Shown here: piece after piece, positions 38,664 through 46,966 of the stretch
Position numbering within the stretch: position 1 is the stretch's first letter
Layout of the letters: each line of letters starts with the position of its first letter
NCBI RefSeq assembly: GCF_019805165.1
Contig: NZ_RWIJ01000001.1
Location: 416,081 to 480,080 of the forward strand
Source: Azospirillum sp. 412522
GTDB lineage: Bacteria > Pseudomonadota > Alphaproteobacteria > Azospirillales > Azospirillaceae
Direction of reading: 5' to 3'
DNA length: 64,000 nt
Made by a program: the position numbers and the translations under genes
The notes under the pieces: model-generated
Told to the model about the DNA's origin: nothing
The model's database searches: none
What the model saw: only the letters and a program-made list of their open reading frames with translations

Positions 38664-40478
38664 TCAGGCTTTCGCCTCGCCGGCCTCCAGTTCGTCGATG
38701 AAGCCGCGGATGACGCCGAGTCCCTTCTGCCAGAAGGCCGGGTCGGAGGCGTCGAGGCCGAAGGGCGCCAGCAGTTCCTTGTGTCGCAGCGTGCCGCCGG
38801 CCGAAAGCATCGCCAGATACTTCTCGGCGAAGCCCTTCTCCGCATCCTGATAGACCGCGTAGAGCGAGTTCACCAGGCAGTCGCCGAAGGCATAGGCGTA
38901 GACATAGAAGGGCGAGTGGATGAAGTGGGGGATGTAGGACCAGTAATGCCGGTATCCCTCGTCGAAGCGCAGCGCCGGCCCCAGGCTTTCCGTCTGCACC
39001 GCCATCCAGATCTCGCCGATGCGGTCCGAGGTCAGTTCACCCTCGCGCCGTTCGGTGTGGACGCGGCGCTCGAAATCGAAGAAGGCGATCTGGCGCACCA
39101 CGGTGTTCAGCATGTCCTCGACCTTGCCGGCCAGCATGATGCGGCGGCGCTGCGGATCGGTCTCCGCAGCCAGCAGGGCGCGGAAGGTCAGCATCTCGCC
39201 GAACACCGACGCGGTCTCCGCCAGGGTCAGAGGGGTGTCGGACAGGAAGTGGCCCTGCTTGCCGGCCAGGATCTGGTGGACGCCATGCCCCAGCTCATGG
39301 GCCAGCGTCATGACGTCGCGCGTCTTGCCCTGGTAGTTGACCAGCAGATAGGGGTGGACGCTGGGCACGGTCGGGTGGGCGAAGGCGCCCGGCGCCTTTC
39401 CGGGGCGGACCGGCGCGTCGATCCAGGGATTGTCGAAGAAGCGCTTGCCCAGGCTGGCGAGGTCGGGGGAGAAGCGGCCGTAGGCGCCGAGAACGATGTC
39501 GCGCGCCTCGTCCCAGGGAATGCTGCGGTCGGCGTCCTCCGGCAGCGGGGCATTGCGGTCCCAATAGTCCAGATGGTCCTGGCCGAACCATTTGGCCTTC
39601 ATCGCGTAATAGCGGTGGGACAAGTCCGGATAGGCGCCCTTGACGGCGGAGACCAGCGCATCGACGACTTCATCCTCGACCCGGTTCGACAGGTTGCGGG
39701 CGGAGGTCGGCGTCGGATAGTTGCGCCATTCGTCCTCGATCTCCTTGTCCTTGGCCAGCGTGTTGGTGACCAGGGCGAACAGCCGCGCATTCTCGCCCAG
39801 CACCTTGCCCACCGCCTCGCCGGCCTCGCGGCGGACGGCGGGGTTGCGGTCGGACAGTCGGTTCAGCGCCTCGGCACAGGTCAGATCCTTCCCGCCCATG
39901 GGGAAGCGCAGGCTGGCGATGGTCTCGTCGAACAGGCGGTTCCAGGCGGCGCGGCCGACCACATGCTTCTCGTGCAGCAGCCGCTCGATCTCGTCCGACA
40001 GCTGGTGATCGCGGTATAGGCGGACGTCGCGCAGCCACGGCTCGTAATGGCGGAGCGCCGCCGATGCCTTGTGCTTGGCGGCCAGATCGGCCTCGTCGAG
40101 CCGGTTGGTCTCCAGCGTGAAGAAGATCAGGTGGGCGGAGATGTCGTTCACCCGCTCCTGCGCCGACTGGTAGAACTTGGCGATGGCCGGATCGACCATG
40201 TTGCCGTTGTAGACCAGTCCGGCATAGGACATGACGCGCGACAGCGTCTCGTCGATGTCCTCGTACTGGCGGATCGCCGCGGCCAGATCGTCACCGCCCA
40301 GCGCCGCCAGCTTGCCGGCGTAGCGCTCGCGGAAGGCCTTGCACTCCCGCTCCATCCGGTCGAGGTCGGCCTTCAGCTCGGGCGAATCGGTGCCGGGGTA
40401 GAGGTCGCTCAGGTCCCAGGTGGGAAGCGCACCCAGATCGGGGGTGTCGTTTGCGGCCGTGGCGGCGCTGCTGGTCAT
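38664..40478 (-). CDS. pepF: oligoendopeptidase F (M3 family)
   Basis: A 604-residue M3B metallopeptidase that degrades short peptides in the cytosol. The zinc motif is TLAHELGHGVHQ, with the third-ligand Glu in DTPLTLAETASVFGEML. The N-terminus (WDLSDLYPGTDSPELKADLDRMERE) and the C-terminal YSYIPHF-like WSYIPHFIHSPFYVYAYAFGD segment are typical. Start 40478 has GGAGGGAC upstream at good spacing; the longer ATG at 40520 lacks one. A strong terminator follows. Confidence 0.95.
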   Translation of the reverse strand: MTSSAATAANDTPDLGALPTWDLSDLYPGTDSPELKADLDRMERECKAFRERYAGKLAALGGDDLAAAIRQYEDIDETLSRVMSYAGLVYNGNMVDPAIAKFYQSAQERVNDISAHLIFFTLETNRLDEADLAAKHKASAALRHYEPWLRDVRLYRDHQLSDEIERLLHEKHVVGRAAWNRLFDETIASLRFPMGGKDLTCAEALNRLSDRNPAVRREAGEAVGKVLGENARLFALVTNTLAKDKEIEDEWRNYPTPTSARNLSNRVEDEVVDALVSAVKGAYPDLSHRYYAMKAKWFGQDHLDYWDRNAPLPEDADRSIPWDEARDIVLGAYGRFSPDLASLGKRFFDNPWIDAPVRPGKAPGAFAHPTVPSVHPYLLVNYQGKTRDVMTLAHELGHGVHQILAGKQGHFLSDTPLTLAETASVFGEMLTFRALLAAETDPQRRRIMLAGKVEDMLNTVVRQIAFFDFERRVHTERREGELTSDRIGEIWMAVQTESLGPALRFDEGYRHYWSYIPHFIHSPFYVYAYAFGDCLVNSLYAVYQDAEKGFAEKYLAMLSAGGTLRHKELLAPFGLDASDPAFWQKGLGVIRGFIDELEAGEAKA

Positions 40479-40538
40479 CGAGTCCCTCCAGAGATTTGTC
40501 GGATCCATATAAGCGCGCACGCGGCGCCGGCAAAGTCC

Positions 40539-41474
40539 TCATCCGGCGGGCGGGCTTCCCGCGTTCGCGGCCGTGTCGGTGCGATGCAACGCCCGACGCC
40601 CGGCGCGCAGGACCGCGCGCGACAGGTCGGTCAGGGCCGGGCCGGCGATCCGGCTCTGCTGCCAATACAGCGGCACGTCCAATGGCCGGCCGGGCACCAG
40701 TTCGACCAGACGGCCGGCCGCCAGATGATCGGCCACCAGCGGGTCGGGGTTCATCCCCCATCCCAGCCCGGCCAGCGCGCCATCGACGAACGCGTGGGTG
40801 GAGGGCAGCCAATGGGTCGGCGGGCTCGGCATCTGCGCCGAATCGCAATCGCCCAGCGCCAGATGCAGCCACTGCGCCTGCAACTGGTCCTTGCGGTTGA
40901 AGGTCAGGCAGGGTGCGCTCGCCAACTCCGCGGCCGTCACCCCGTCGGCAAAATGACGCCGCACGTAATCCGGGCTGGCGGTGGCACGATAGCGCAGCGC
41001 CCCCAGCGGGTGGCTGTTGCAGCCGGGCACCGGCGCCGCGCTGGCGGTGACGGCGGCCAGCACCTCGCCCTTGCGCAGCCATTCGGCGCTGTGGTCCTGA
41101 TCGTCCAGAACCAGATCGAACAGGCAGCCGGGCACATTGGCCATCGCTTCGACGAACCAGGTGGCGAGGCTGTCGGCATTGACGGCGATCCGCAGCGTCA
41201 CCGGCCCGTCCGCCGTGTTCAGGCCGGGCAGGGTGTCGCGCAGTTCGCTTTCCAGCAGTGCCACCCGTTCCACATGCTGGCACAGACGCTGGCCGGCAGC
41301 GGTGCCGGTGCAGGGCTGGCCGCGCACCACCAGCACGGTGCCCAGCCGCTCCTCCAGCAGCTTGACCCGTTGCGACACCGCCGACGGGGTGACATGCAAC
41401 TGCCGGGCGGCGCGTTCGAAGCTGCCGGTGCGGATGACGGCCGCCAAGGCCGCCAGCAGCGGATAGTCCAGCAT
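40539..41474 (-). CDS. LysR-family regulator, ArgP/LysG type
   Basis: A 311-residue LysR-type regulator. The winged HTH (YPLLAALAAVIRTGSFERAARQLHVTPSAVSQRVKLLEERLG) covers residues 4-46, and the substrate-binding domain includes FNRKDQLQAQWL and the WGMNPDPLVADHLAAGRLVELVPGRPLDVPLYWQ region, all matching ArgP/IciA. ArgP activates amino-acid exporter genes in response to lysine or arginine. It is divergent from a LysE/ArgO-type exporter over 67 bp, the standard arrangement. Confidence 0.93.
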   Translation of the reverse strand: MLDYPLLAALAAVIRTGSFERAARQLHVTPSAVSQRVKLLEERLGTVLVVRGQPCTGTAAGQRLCQHVERVALLESELRDTLPGLNTADGPVTLRIAVNADSLATWFVEAMANVPGCLFDLVLDDQDHSAEWLRKGEVLAAVTASAAPVPGCNSHPLGALRYRATASPDYVRRHFADGVTAAELASAPCLTFNRKDQLQAQWLHLALGDCDSAQMPSPPTHWLPSTHAFVDGALAGLGWGMNPDPLVADHLAAGRLVELVPGRPLDVPLYWQQSRIAGPALTDLSRAVLRAGRRALHRTDTAANAGSPPAG

Positions 41475-41484
41475 GGATTAGCTC

Positions 41485-41499
41485 TGCTTCATCAAGGCA
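41485..41499. promoter_or_regulatory. dyad TGC-N9-GCA, candidate LysR-type site
   Basis: TGCTTCATCAAGGCA lies in the 67-bp divergent spacer, 11 bp from the ArgP-type gene start and 43 bp from the exporter start. Its inner CTTCATCAAG is near-palindromic. LysR-type regulators bind such T-Nx-A dyads at shared promoters. The match is suggestive only. Confidence 0.35.
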
Positions 41500-41541
41500 A
41501 GAAGGATTAAGTACGGCAAAGGGAGCGACGGTGATAGCGGA

Positions 41542-42198
41542 ATGCCATCCACCGCCTCCGGAACCGCCGAGATGACCGACATTTCCTCCTCCGCCATGCT
41601 GCCCGCCTTCCTGCCGGGCCTGCTCCTCGGTTTCAGCCTGATCGTCGCCATCGGTGCGCAGAACGCCTTTGTGCTGCGCCAGGGCTTGCGCAATGAGCAT
41701 GTGCTGGCGATCTGTGCGACCTGTGCCCTGTCCGACGCCGTGCTGATCCTGGTCGGGGTCAGCGGCTTCGCGACCGCCGGGGCGCGCTGGCCTTGGCTGG
41801 AACCGCTGATGCGCTATGCAGGCGCCGCCTTCCTGCTGGCCTATGGCCTGCGCAGCGCCCGGTCGGCCTGGCAGGGCGGCGGCGGGCTTTCCCCGGCGAA
41901 CCGGGAACCGGGAGGGCTGCTGCCGGCGCTGCTGACCTGCCTGGCGCTGACCTGGCTGAACCCGCATGTCTATCTGGACACGGTGGTGCTGGTGGGCTCC
42001 GTCTCCGCCCGGTTCGCCGAGGCGCGGGGCGCCTTTGCCCTGGGGGCGATGACGGCGTCCTTCCTGTTCTTCTTCTCGCTCGGCTATGGCGCCCGCCTGC
42101 TGCGCCCGCTGTTCGCGCGGCCGGGGGCGTGGCGGGTGATGGACGGCGTCATCGCCCTGATCATGTGGGCCATCGCCGTCGGCCTGCTGGCGGGCTAA
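41542..42198 (+). CDS. LysE/ArgO-family amino-acid exporter
   Basis: A 218-residue inner-membrane protein with six predicted helices. LLLGFSLIVAIGAQNAFVLRQGLRNEHVLAICATCALSDAVLILVGVSG and LTWLNPHVYLDTVVLVGSVSARF are the LysE/ArgO signatures, including the GAQNAFVLRQG and NPHVYLDT motifs. It exports basic amino acids such as lysine or arginine. An ATG at 41572 is an alternative start. It is paired with the divergent ArgP-type regulator, and a long hairpin lies downstream. Confidence 0.93.
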   Translation: MPSTASGTAEMTDISSSAMLPAFLPGLLLGFSLIVAIGAQNAFVLRQGLRNEHVLAICATCALSDAVLILVGVSGFATAGARWPWLEPLMRYAGAAFLLAYGLRSARSAWQGGGGLSPANREPGGLLPALLTCLALTWLNPHVYLDTVVLVGSVSARFAEARGAFALGAMTASFLFFFSLGYGARLLRPLFARPGAWRVMDGVIALIMWAIAVGLLAG

Positions 42199-42199
42199 A

Positions 42200-42314
42200 T
42201 CGGATCGCGTAAAATCGGGATCGATTCGAAGCGTGAATCCGATCGCCAAACATAAAGCTCCAAACATAAAGCTAGAGCTTCCTGCGTTTCACATTAAACG
42301 CAGGAAGCTCTAGC
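42200..42314. repeat. composite intergenic repeat: dyad, tandem 14-mers and 19-bp-stem hairpin
   Basis: Reading left to right there is a dyad (ATCGGAT ... ATCCGAT), then two adjacent copies of CCAAACATAAAGCT (42246-42259 and 42260-42273), then a perfect hairpin with a 19-bp stem at 42271-42289 and 42296-42314 around the loop CACATT. The right arm includes the TAG stop of the convergent thioredoxin-reductase-like gene. The hairpin probably ends transcription from both sides. The layered structure resembles small dispersed elements such as RIME of rhizobia. Confidence 0.65.
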
Positions 42315-43248
42315 GGCGGGCGAACAGCTCGGCGTCGTCGCAGAACAGCAGCGACCGGTGGAGCGCCGTTCCCGCCATCGTGCCTGCGCCCACCGCCAGT
42401 GCCACGGACCCGGCTGCCCGGGCTGCGTCACCGCAGGCGAAGACGCCGGGGACGCTGGTCTCCTGCATCGCGTCGGTCCGGATATGGGCGCCGAGCGGCC
42501 CGTCTTCGCTCATGCAGCCGAGCTGTGCGGCAAGCGGGCTCGCCACGCGGCTCTTCGGCAGCACGAACAGTCCGGCAAACGGCAGCCTGCGCCCGCCGGC
42601 AAGCGTGACCTTTACCGGTTCCGTCCCTGGATCTGCCGCCGGCTCGCCGCCGATTCCGGTGATGAGATCCGTCTCGACGACGACCCCGCGCCGGGCCAGA
42701 TGGGCCGACTGGTCGGCGTCAGGCTCGAATGTCCCGTTCAGCAGCAGCGTCGTCGGCCCCCAGTCCGGCAGCATCAGCGCGTGGTGCATCGACTGCCCCG
42801 ACACGGCGATGACGCCGATCCGGCCCTGCATCAGCTCATAGCCGTGGCAATAGGGACAGTGGAAGACGGAGCGTCCCCAGCGTTCCGCAAGGCCGGGGAT
42901 GGGCGGGAGGTCGTCGACCACTCCGACGGCGAGCAACAGCCGTCGTCCCTCGCGGCTGCGGCCATCCGCGTCGGTGATGCGGAAGCCGTTGTCCGTCCGT
43001 TCGGCTTTTTCGGCCCGCCCGGTCTCCCAGGTGACGGTGGGATAGCGCATCAACTGGTCCCGGGCTTCGGCGGCGATGTCTCCCGGCGGGCGGCCGTCCT
43101 GGCCAAGGAAGCCGTGCGAGTGGAAGGCAAAGCGGTTGCGCCGGATACCCTCGTCGATCACCAGCACCCGGCGCCGTGCGCGGGCCAGTTGCAGGGCCGC
43201 CGCCATGCCGGCATAGCTGCCGCCGACGATGATCGTGTCATAGCTCAT
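42310..43248 (-). CDS. thioredoxin-reductase-like FAD oxidoreductase
   Basis: A 312-residue NAD(P)/FAD-dependent disulfide oxidoreductase of the small TrxB/AhpF type. The N-terminal FAD motif is IIVGGSYAGMAAALQLARARRRVLVID, the redox pair is FHCPYCHGYEL (CxxC, about residues 130-133), and the C-terminal FAD motif is GVFACGDAARAAGSVALAVGAG. The NADPH-binding GxGxxA motif is replaced by IAVSGQSMHHA, so the electron donor is unclear. It is divergent from an Rrf2-type regulator with a shared inverted-repeat operator candidate, suggesting redox-controlled expression. Confidence 0.87.
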   Translation of the reverse strand: MSYDTIIVGGSYAGMAAALQLARARRRVLVIDEGIRRNRFAFHSHGFLGQDGRPPGDIAAEARDQLMRYPTVTWETGRAEKAERTDNGFRITDADGRSREGRRLLLAVGVVDDLPPIPGLAERWGRSVFHCPYCHGYELMQGRIGVIAVSGQSMHHALMLPDWGPTTLLLNGTFEPDADQSAHLARRGVVVETDLITGIGGEPAADPGTEPVKVTLAGGRRLPFAGLFVLPKSRVASPLAAQLGCMSEDGPLGAHIRTDAMQETSVPGVFACGDAARAAGSVALAVGAGTMAGTALHRSLLFCDDAELFARR

Positions 43249-43323
43249 CGCTTCTTTTCCTTCTCATCGGAGTCGCCAAGGAGGCCGCTAACCGCACGAC
43301 ACGGCCTATCATGAAACAGCATA

Positions 43324-43361
43324 AGTTACGTGAACGCTCCCCGTCAACGTGTCATGTAACT
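43324..43361. promoter_or_regulatory. inverted repeat between reductase and Rrf2 genes, candidate operator
   Basis: AGTTACGTGA and TCATGTAACT are 10-bp inverted arms with a single mismatch, 18 bp apart, inside the 173-bp divergent spacer. They are placed to control one or both genes. The flanking Rrf2-family protein is the natural candidate binder. Confidence 0.5.
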
Positions 43362-43421
43362 CACGGAGTGTCCTGAGTTGGCCGGGGCTGGCCGGGATAG
43401 CTGGCGGAGCGATGATCACCG

Positions 43422-43865
43422 ATGAGACAGGACAGCCGTCTTTCGCGCATGCTGCATGTGCTGATCCACATGGATCGTCACGATGGCGCGCTGACCTCGG
43501 AGGCGATCGCCGCCATGCTGAACACCAACGCGGTGGTCATCCGGCGGACCATGGCCGGGCTGCGCGACGCCGGCTACGTGCAGTCGGAAAAGGGCCATGG
43601 CGGCGGCTGGCGGCTGGCATGCCCGCTCGACAGGGTCACGCTCCTGGATGTCCATCGCGCGCTGGGCGACCCGACGGTCTTCGCCATCGGCCCGACCGAC
43701 GACGAGCCGAGATGTCTGGTGGAGCAGGCGGTCAATGCCGCGCTGGCCGATGCCCTGCGGGAGGCGGAGGCGGTGCTGGTCCGCCGTCTCGGCACGGTGA
43801 CGTTGGCCGACCTCGCCGCCGACTTCGACAGACGGCTCGCCCTGTCGGGGAAGTGCGGAGCCTAA
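43422..43865 (+). CDS. Rrf2-family transcriptional regulator
   Basis: A 147-residue Rrf2-family winged-helix protein. RLSRMLHVLIHMDRHDGALTSEAIAAMLNTNAVVIRRTMAGLRDAGYVQSEKGHGGGWRLACPLDRVTLLDVHRAL includes the HTH and the wing GHGGGW. It lacks the three-cysteine cluster of IscR/NsrR; cysteines near residues 67 and 98 could be redox switches, as in YwnA/HypR-type members. It is divergent from the thioredoxin-reductase-like gene, the likely target. Confidence 0.88.
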   Translation: MRQDSRLSRMLHVLIHMDRHDGALTSEAIAAMLNTNAVVIRRTMAGLRDAGYVQSEKGHGGGWRLACPLDRVTLLDVHRALGDPTVFAIGPTDDEPRCLVEQAVNAALADALREAEAVLVRRLGTVTLADLAADFDRRLALSGKCGA

Positions 43866-44227
43866 TCCGTGCCCTGCGTCCCTGCCTCCTGTGCACGGCG
43901 GATTGCCGCCTCGACGCATTGCAGGTGCAGTTTCTTGCGGGCCAGCTGGCGGGCGCGGCGTTCCTCCAGGTCGGTGGTCGCCATCGCTTCGATGAGGCAG
44001 CCGCGCCAGCCATTGGCGTCCAGGGCGCGGGCGACCTCGGCATAGCCGAAGTACCCCTTCTCCGGCTGCTCCCAGGGCGCCCGGAAGTCGGCCCGGCGCA
44101 GGACGAAGCGGTTGGACTGGCTGCCGCCGCCCAGGTTGGTGAGACGGGCCACGATCAGGCGCTCGCCGTTGCCGTGAACGACGGTCAGGATCGGGCGAAT
44201 TCCGGTGATGGGTGGATCGACGGCCAT
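43862..44227 (-). CDS. conserved hypothetical protein (121 aa)
   Basis: A 121-residue soluble protein, MAVDPPITGIRPILTVVHGNGERLIVARLTNLGGGSQSNRF and onward, with no family I recognise. The N-terminal half looks like beta strands; the second half (RRADFRAPWEQPEKGYFGYAEVARALDANGWRGCLIEAMATTDLEERRARQLARKK) ends in a charged helix. The ATG at 44227 is chosen because upstream in-frame sequence lies antisense to the next gene. Its stop overlaps the Rrf2 gene by 4 bp. Function unknown. Confidence 0.6.
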   Translation of the reverse strand: MAVDPPITGIRPILTVVHGNGERLIVARLTNLGGGSQSNRFVLRRADFRAPWEQPEKGYFGYAEVARALDANGWRGCLIEAMATTDLEERRARQLARKKLHLQCVEAAIRRAQEAGTQGTD

Positions 44228-44320
44228 GATCCATGCATAACCGTCCGGGAGCGTCCTGACCAGAGCGTCGCTGATCGCGCCGCCGGACGCTCCGTCTCCC
44301 GTCCGAATGGAGATTCGCCG

Positions 44321-44791
44321 ATGCGCCCTGTCCCGCAGCTTGTCCCGAGCCTGTCGTCCGCCGCTCTCTCGCTTCTTCTTCTGGCCGGCCTGTCGGTCAG
44401 CCCTGCGGCAGCCCAGCTGGCATCCGCCCCGACGGTGCCTTCGATGGCCTGCGAAGCCTACGCGGCCGGCGCGATGATCGAGGCGCAGTTGTTCTTTGGT
44501 CGCAACATCGGCAACGAGCTTGGTGTCAGCGAACGGGATTGGACCGAGTTCCTCGATGGCGAGGTGACGCCGCGCTTTCCCAACGGTCTGACCGTCACCG
44601 ACGCGTCGGGCCATTGGCGCGACATGGAGACCGGGCGCCTGGTCCGCGAACCCAGCAAAATCCTCATGCTGCTGGTCGACGGTGCTCCGGCCACGCTGCG
44701 CCTGATCCACGAAATCGCCGATCTGTACAAGTCCCGCTTCCACCAGCAATCGGTCGGAATCGCCATTCGGCCGGTGTGCGTTTCCTTTTGA
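44321..44791 (+). CDS. exported DUF3574-type protein
   Basis: A 156-residue protein with a signal peptide (SSAALSLLLLAGLSVSPAAA, cleavage near residue 32). The mature part, IEAQLFFGRNIGNELGVSERDWTEFLDGEVTPRFPNGLTVTDASGHWRDMETGRLVREPSKILMLLV at its core, matches the DUF3574 pattern of exported proteins with unknown function. Start 44321 has GGAG nine bases upstream. It lies alone between the divergent hypothetical gene and prpE. Confidence 0.8.
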   Translation: MRPVPQLVPSLSSAALSLLLLAGLSVSPAAAQLASAPTVPSMACEAYAAGAMIEAQLFFGRNIGNELGVSERDWTEFLDGEVTPRFPNGLTVTDASGHWRDMETGRLVREPSKILMLLVDGAPATLRLIHEIADLYKSRFHQQSVGIAIRPVCVSF

Positions 44792-44976
44792 GTTTCAGGC
44801 TCCGGAACCCTGTTTCGTTGATGGGGAATGCGACAGCTCGCCGCACCCCCGACCTTCTGACATTTGCCTGCCCTTATGCTTTTGTCGCAGATTGTGGAAG
44901 CCGCGTAGCGGATCGTTTCGCGGCCGAGAGGAAAACGCACCGAATAGTACCAAAATAGAACGAGGGACGCCCTGCC

Positions 44977-46914
44977 ATGAGCGCGATCGCCAGCACCACC
45001 TCCGCCGAGCTTTTCGACCAGATGCATGCCCGCTCCCTGTCGGACCCCGCAGGGTTCTGGGGCGAGGCGGCGAAGGACATCTCCTGGTTCAAGCCGTGGG
45101 ACAAGGTGCTGGACGACAGCAACGCGCCCTTCTACCGCTGGTTCGTCGGCGGGGAGCTGAACACCTGCTACAACGCGGTGGACCGCCATGTGGAGGGCGG
45201 GCGCGGTGCCCAGGCGGCGATCATCTACGACAGCCCGGTCACCCGGACGGTCCAGACCATCACCTATGCCGAGCTGCAGGATCAGGTTGCCCGTTTCGCC
45301 GGCGCGCTGCGGGCCCAGGGTGTCGGGAAGGGCGACCGCGTCCTGCTCTATATGCCGATGATCCCGCAGTCCCTGGTCGCCATGCTGGCCTGCGCGCGCC
45401 TGGGCGCGGTGCATTCCGTGGTGTTCGGCGGCTTCGCCCCGCACGAGCTGGCCACCCGCATCGACGACGCCAAGCCGAAGGCCATCGTCTCGGCCTCCTG
45501 CGGCATCGAGCCGAACCGCATCGTCAAGTACAAGCCGATGCTGGACGCCGCCATCGAACAGTCGGCCTACAAGCCGTCCAGCGTCATCGTCTGGCAGCGC
45601 CCGCAGGAGATGGCGACGCTGATCGCGGGCCGCGACGTCGATTGGGCCGAGGCGGCGGCGAAGGCCGAACCGGCGGAGTGCGTGCCGGTCAAGGCGACCG
45701 ACCCGCTCTATATCCTCTACACCTCCGGCACGACCGGCCAGCCCAAGGGGGTGGTGCGCGACAATGGCGGCCATGCGGTGGCGCTGCGCTGGACCATGAC
45801 CAACATCTACGGCGTCAAGCCGGGCGAGGTCTATTGGGCGGCGTCCGACGTGGGCTGGGTCGTCGGCCACTCCTACATCGTCTACGCGCCGCTGCTGACC
45901 GGCTGCACTACCGTGGTGTTCGAGGGCAAGCCGGTCGGCACCCCCGATCCGGGCACCTTCTGGCGCGTGATCGAACAGCACAAGGTCGGAACCCTGTTCA
46001 CTGCCCCGACCGCCTTCCGTGCCATCAAGCGTGAGGATCCGGACGCCAATTACCTGAAGAAGTACGACCTGTCGCACTTCCGTGCCCTGTTCCTGGCCGG
46101 CGAGCGCTCCGATCCCGACACCTTGCATTGGGCCGAGGACAATCTGAAGGTTCCGGTGATCGACCACTGGTGGCAGACCGAGACCGGCTGGGCGATCTCC
46201 GGCAACCCGCTGGGCGTCCACCTGTTCCCGATCAAGTACGGCTCCGCCACCCGTCCGATGCCGGGCTGGGACGTGCGGGTGCTGAACGCCGAGCTGAAGG
46301 AGGTTCCGCGCGGCGACATCGGCGCCATCTGCGTCAAGCTGCCGCTGCCTCCGGGCACGCTGCCGACGCTGTGGAACGCCGACGAGCGCTTCAAGAAGTC
46401 CTATCTCGCCGATTATCCCGGCTATTACCAGACCGGCGACGCCGGCTTCATCGACGATGACGGCTATGTCTATGTCATGGCCCGCACCGACGACATCATC
46501 AACGTCGCCGGTCACCGTCTCTCCACCGGCGCCATGGAAGAGGTGCTGTCGAGCCACAAGGACGTTGCCGAATGCGCGGTGATCGGCGTGGCCGATGATC
46601 TGAAGGGACAGGTGCCGCTCGGCTTCGTCTGCCTGAAGGCCGGCGTCACCCGCCCGCATGAGGAGATCGTCCGGGAAGTGGTCCAGCTGGTGCGCGAGCA
46701 GATCGGCCCGGTCGCCGACTTCAAGCGCGCCCTGGTGGTCGACCGCCTGCCGAAGACCCGGTCCGGCAAGATCCTGCGCGGCACCATGCAGAAGATCGCC
46801 GACAGCCAGGACTACAAGATGCCGGCGACCATCGACGATCCGGGCATCCTGCCGGAGATCGCCGACGCGCTGAAGACGTTGGGCTACGCCAAGACCGCCG
46901 GCACGCCGGTCTGA
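44977..46914 (+). CDS. prpE: propionyl-CoA synthetase (AMP-forming)
   Basis: A 645-residue ANL-superfamily acyl-CoA synthetase that activates propionate (and probably acetate) with ATP and CoA. The adenylation P-loop is LYTSGTTGQPKGVVRDNGGH, the A5 motif is DHWWQTETGWAI, A7 is YYQTGDAGFIDDDGYVYVMARTDDIINVAGHRLSTG and the catalytic lysine is in LPKTRSGKILRGTMQ. The VVRDNGGHAVALRWTM segment favours PrpE over Acs. A terminator follows the stop. It stands alone without prpBCD. Confidence 0.92.
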   Translation: MSAIASTTSAELFDQMHARSLSDPAGFWGEAAKDISWFKPWDKVLDDSNAPFYRWFVGGELNTCYNAVDRHVEGGRGAQAAIIYDSPVTRTVQTITYAELQDQVARFAGALRAQGVGKGDRVLLYMPMIPQSLVAMLACARLGAVHSVVFGGFAPHELATRIDDAKPKAIVSASCGIEPNRIVKYKPMLDAAIEQSAYKPSSVIVWQRPQEMATLIAGRDVDWAEAAAKAEPAECVPVKATDPLYILYTSGTTGQPKGVVRDNGGHAVALRWTMTNIYGVKPGEVYWAASDVGWVVGHSYIVYAPLLTGCTTVVFEGKPVGTPDPGTFWRVIEQHKVGTLFTAPTAFRAIKREDPDANYLKKYDLSHFRALFLAGERSDPDTLHWAEDNLKVPVIDHWWQTETGWAISGNPLGVHLFPIKYGSATRPMPGWDVRVLNAELKEVPRGDIGAICVKLPLPPGTLPTLWNADERFKKSYLADYPGYYQTGDAGFIDDDGYVYVMARTDDIINVAGHRLSTGAMEEVLSSHKDVAECAVIGVADDLKGQVPLGFVCLKAGVTRPHEEIVREVVQLVREQIGPVADFKRALVVDRLPKTRSGKILRGTMQKIADSQDYKMPATIDDPGILPEIADALKTLGYAKTAGTPV

Positions 46915-46927
46915 GGTGCCGGATGGA

Positions 46928-46954
46928 AAAGGGCGGCCTTGCGGGCCGCCCTTT
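46928..46954. terminator. bidirectional terminator between prpE and the DsbA-like gene
   Basis: AAAGGGCGGCC, loop TTGCG, GGCCGCCCTTT: a perfect 11-bp stem, 13 bp past the prpE stop and 12 bp past the stop of the convergent gene. Terminal A and T runs on both sides allow it to work in both directions. Confidence 0.85.
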
Positions 46955-46966
46955 CCGCTGAAGGGC

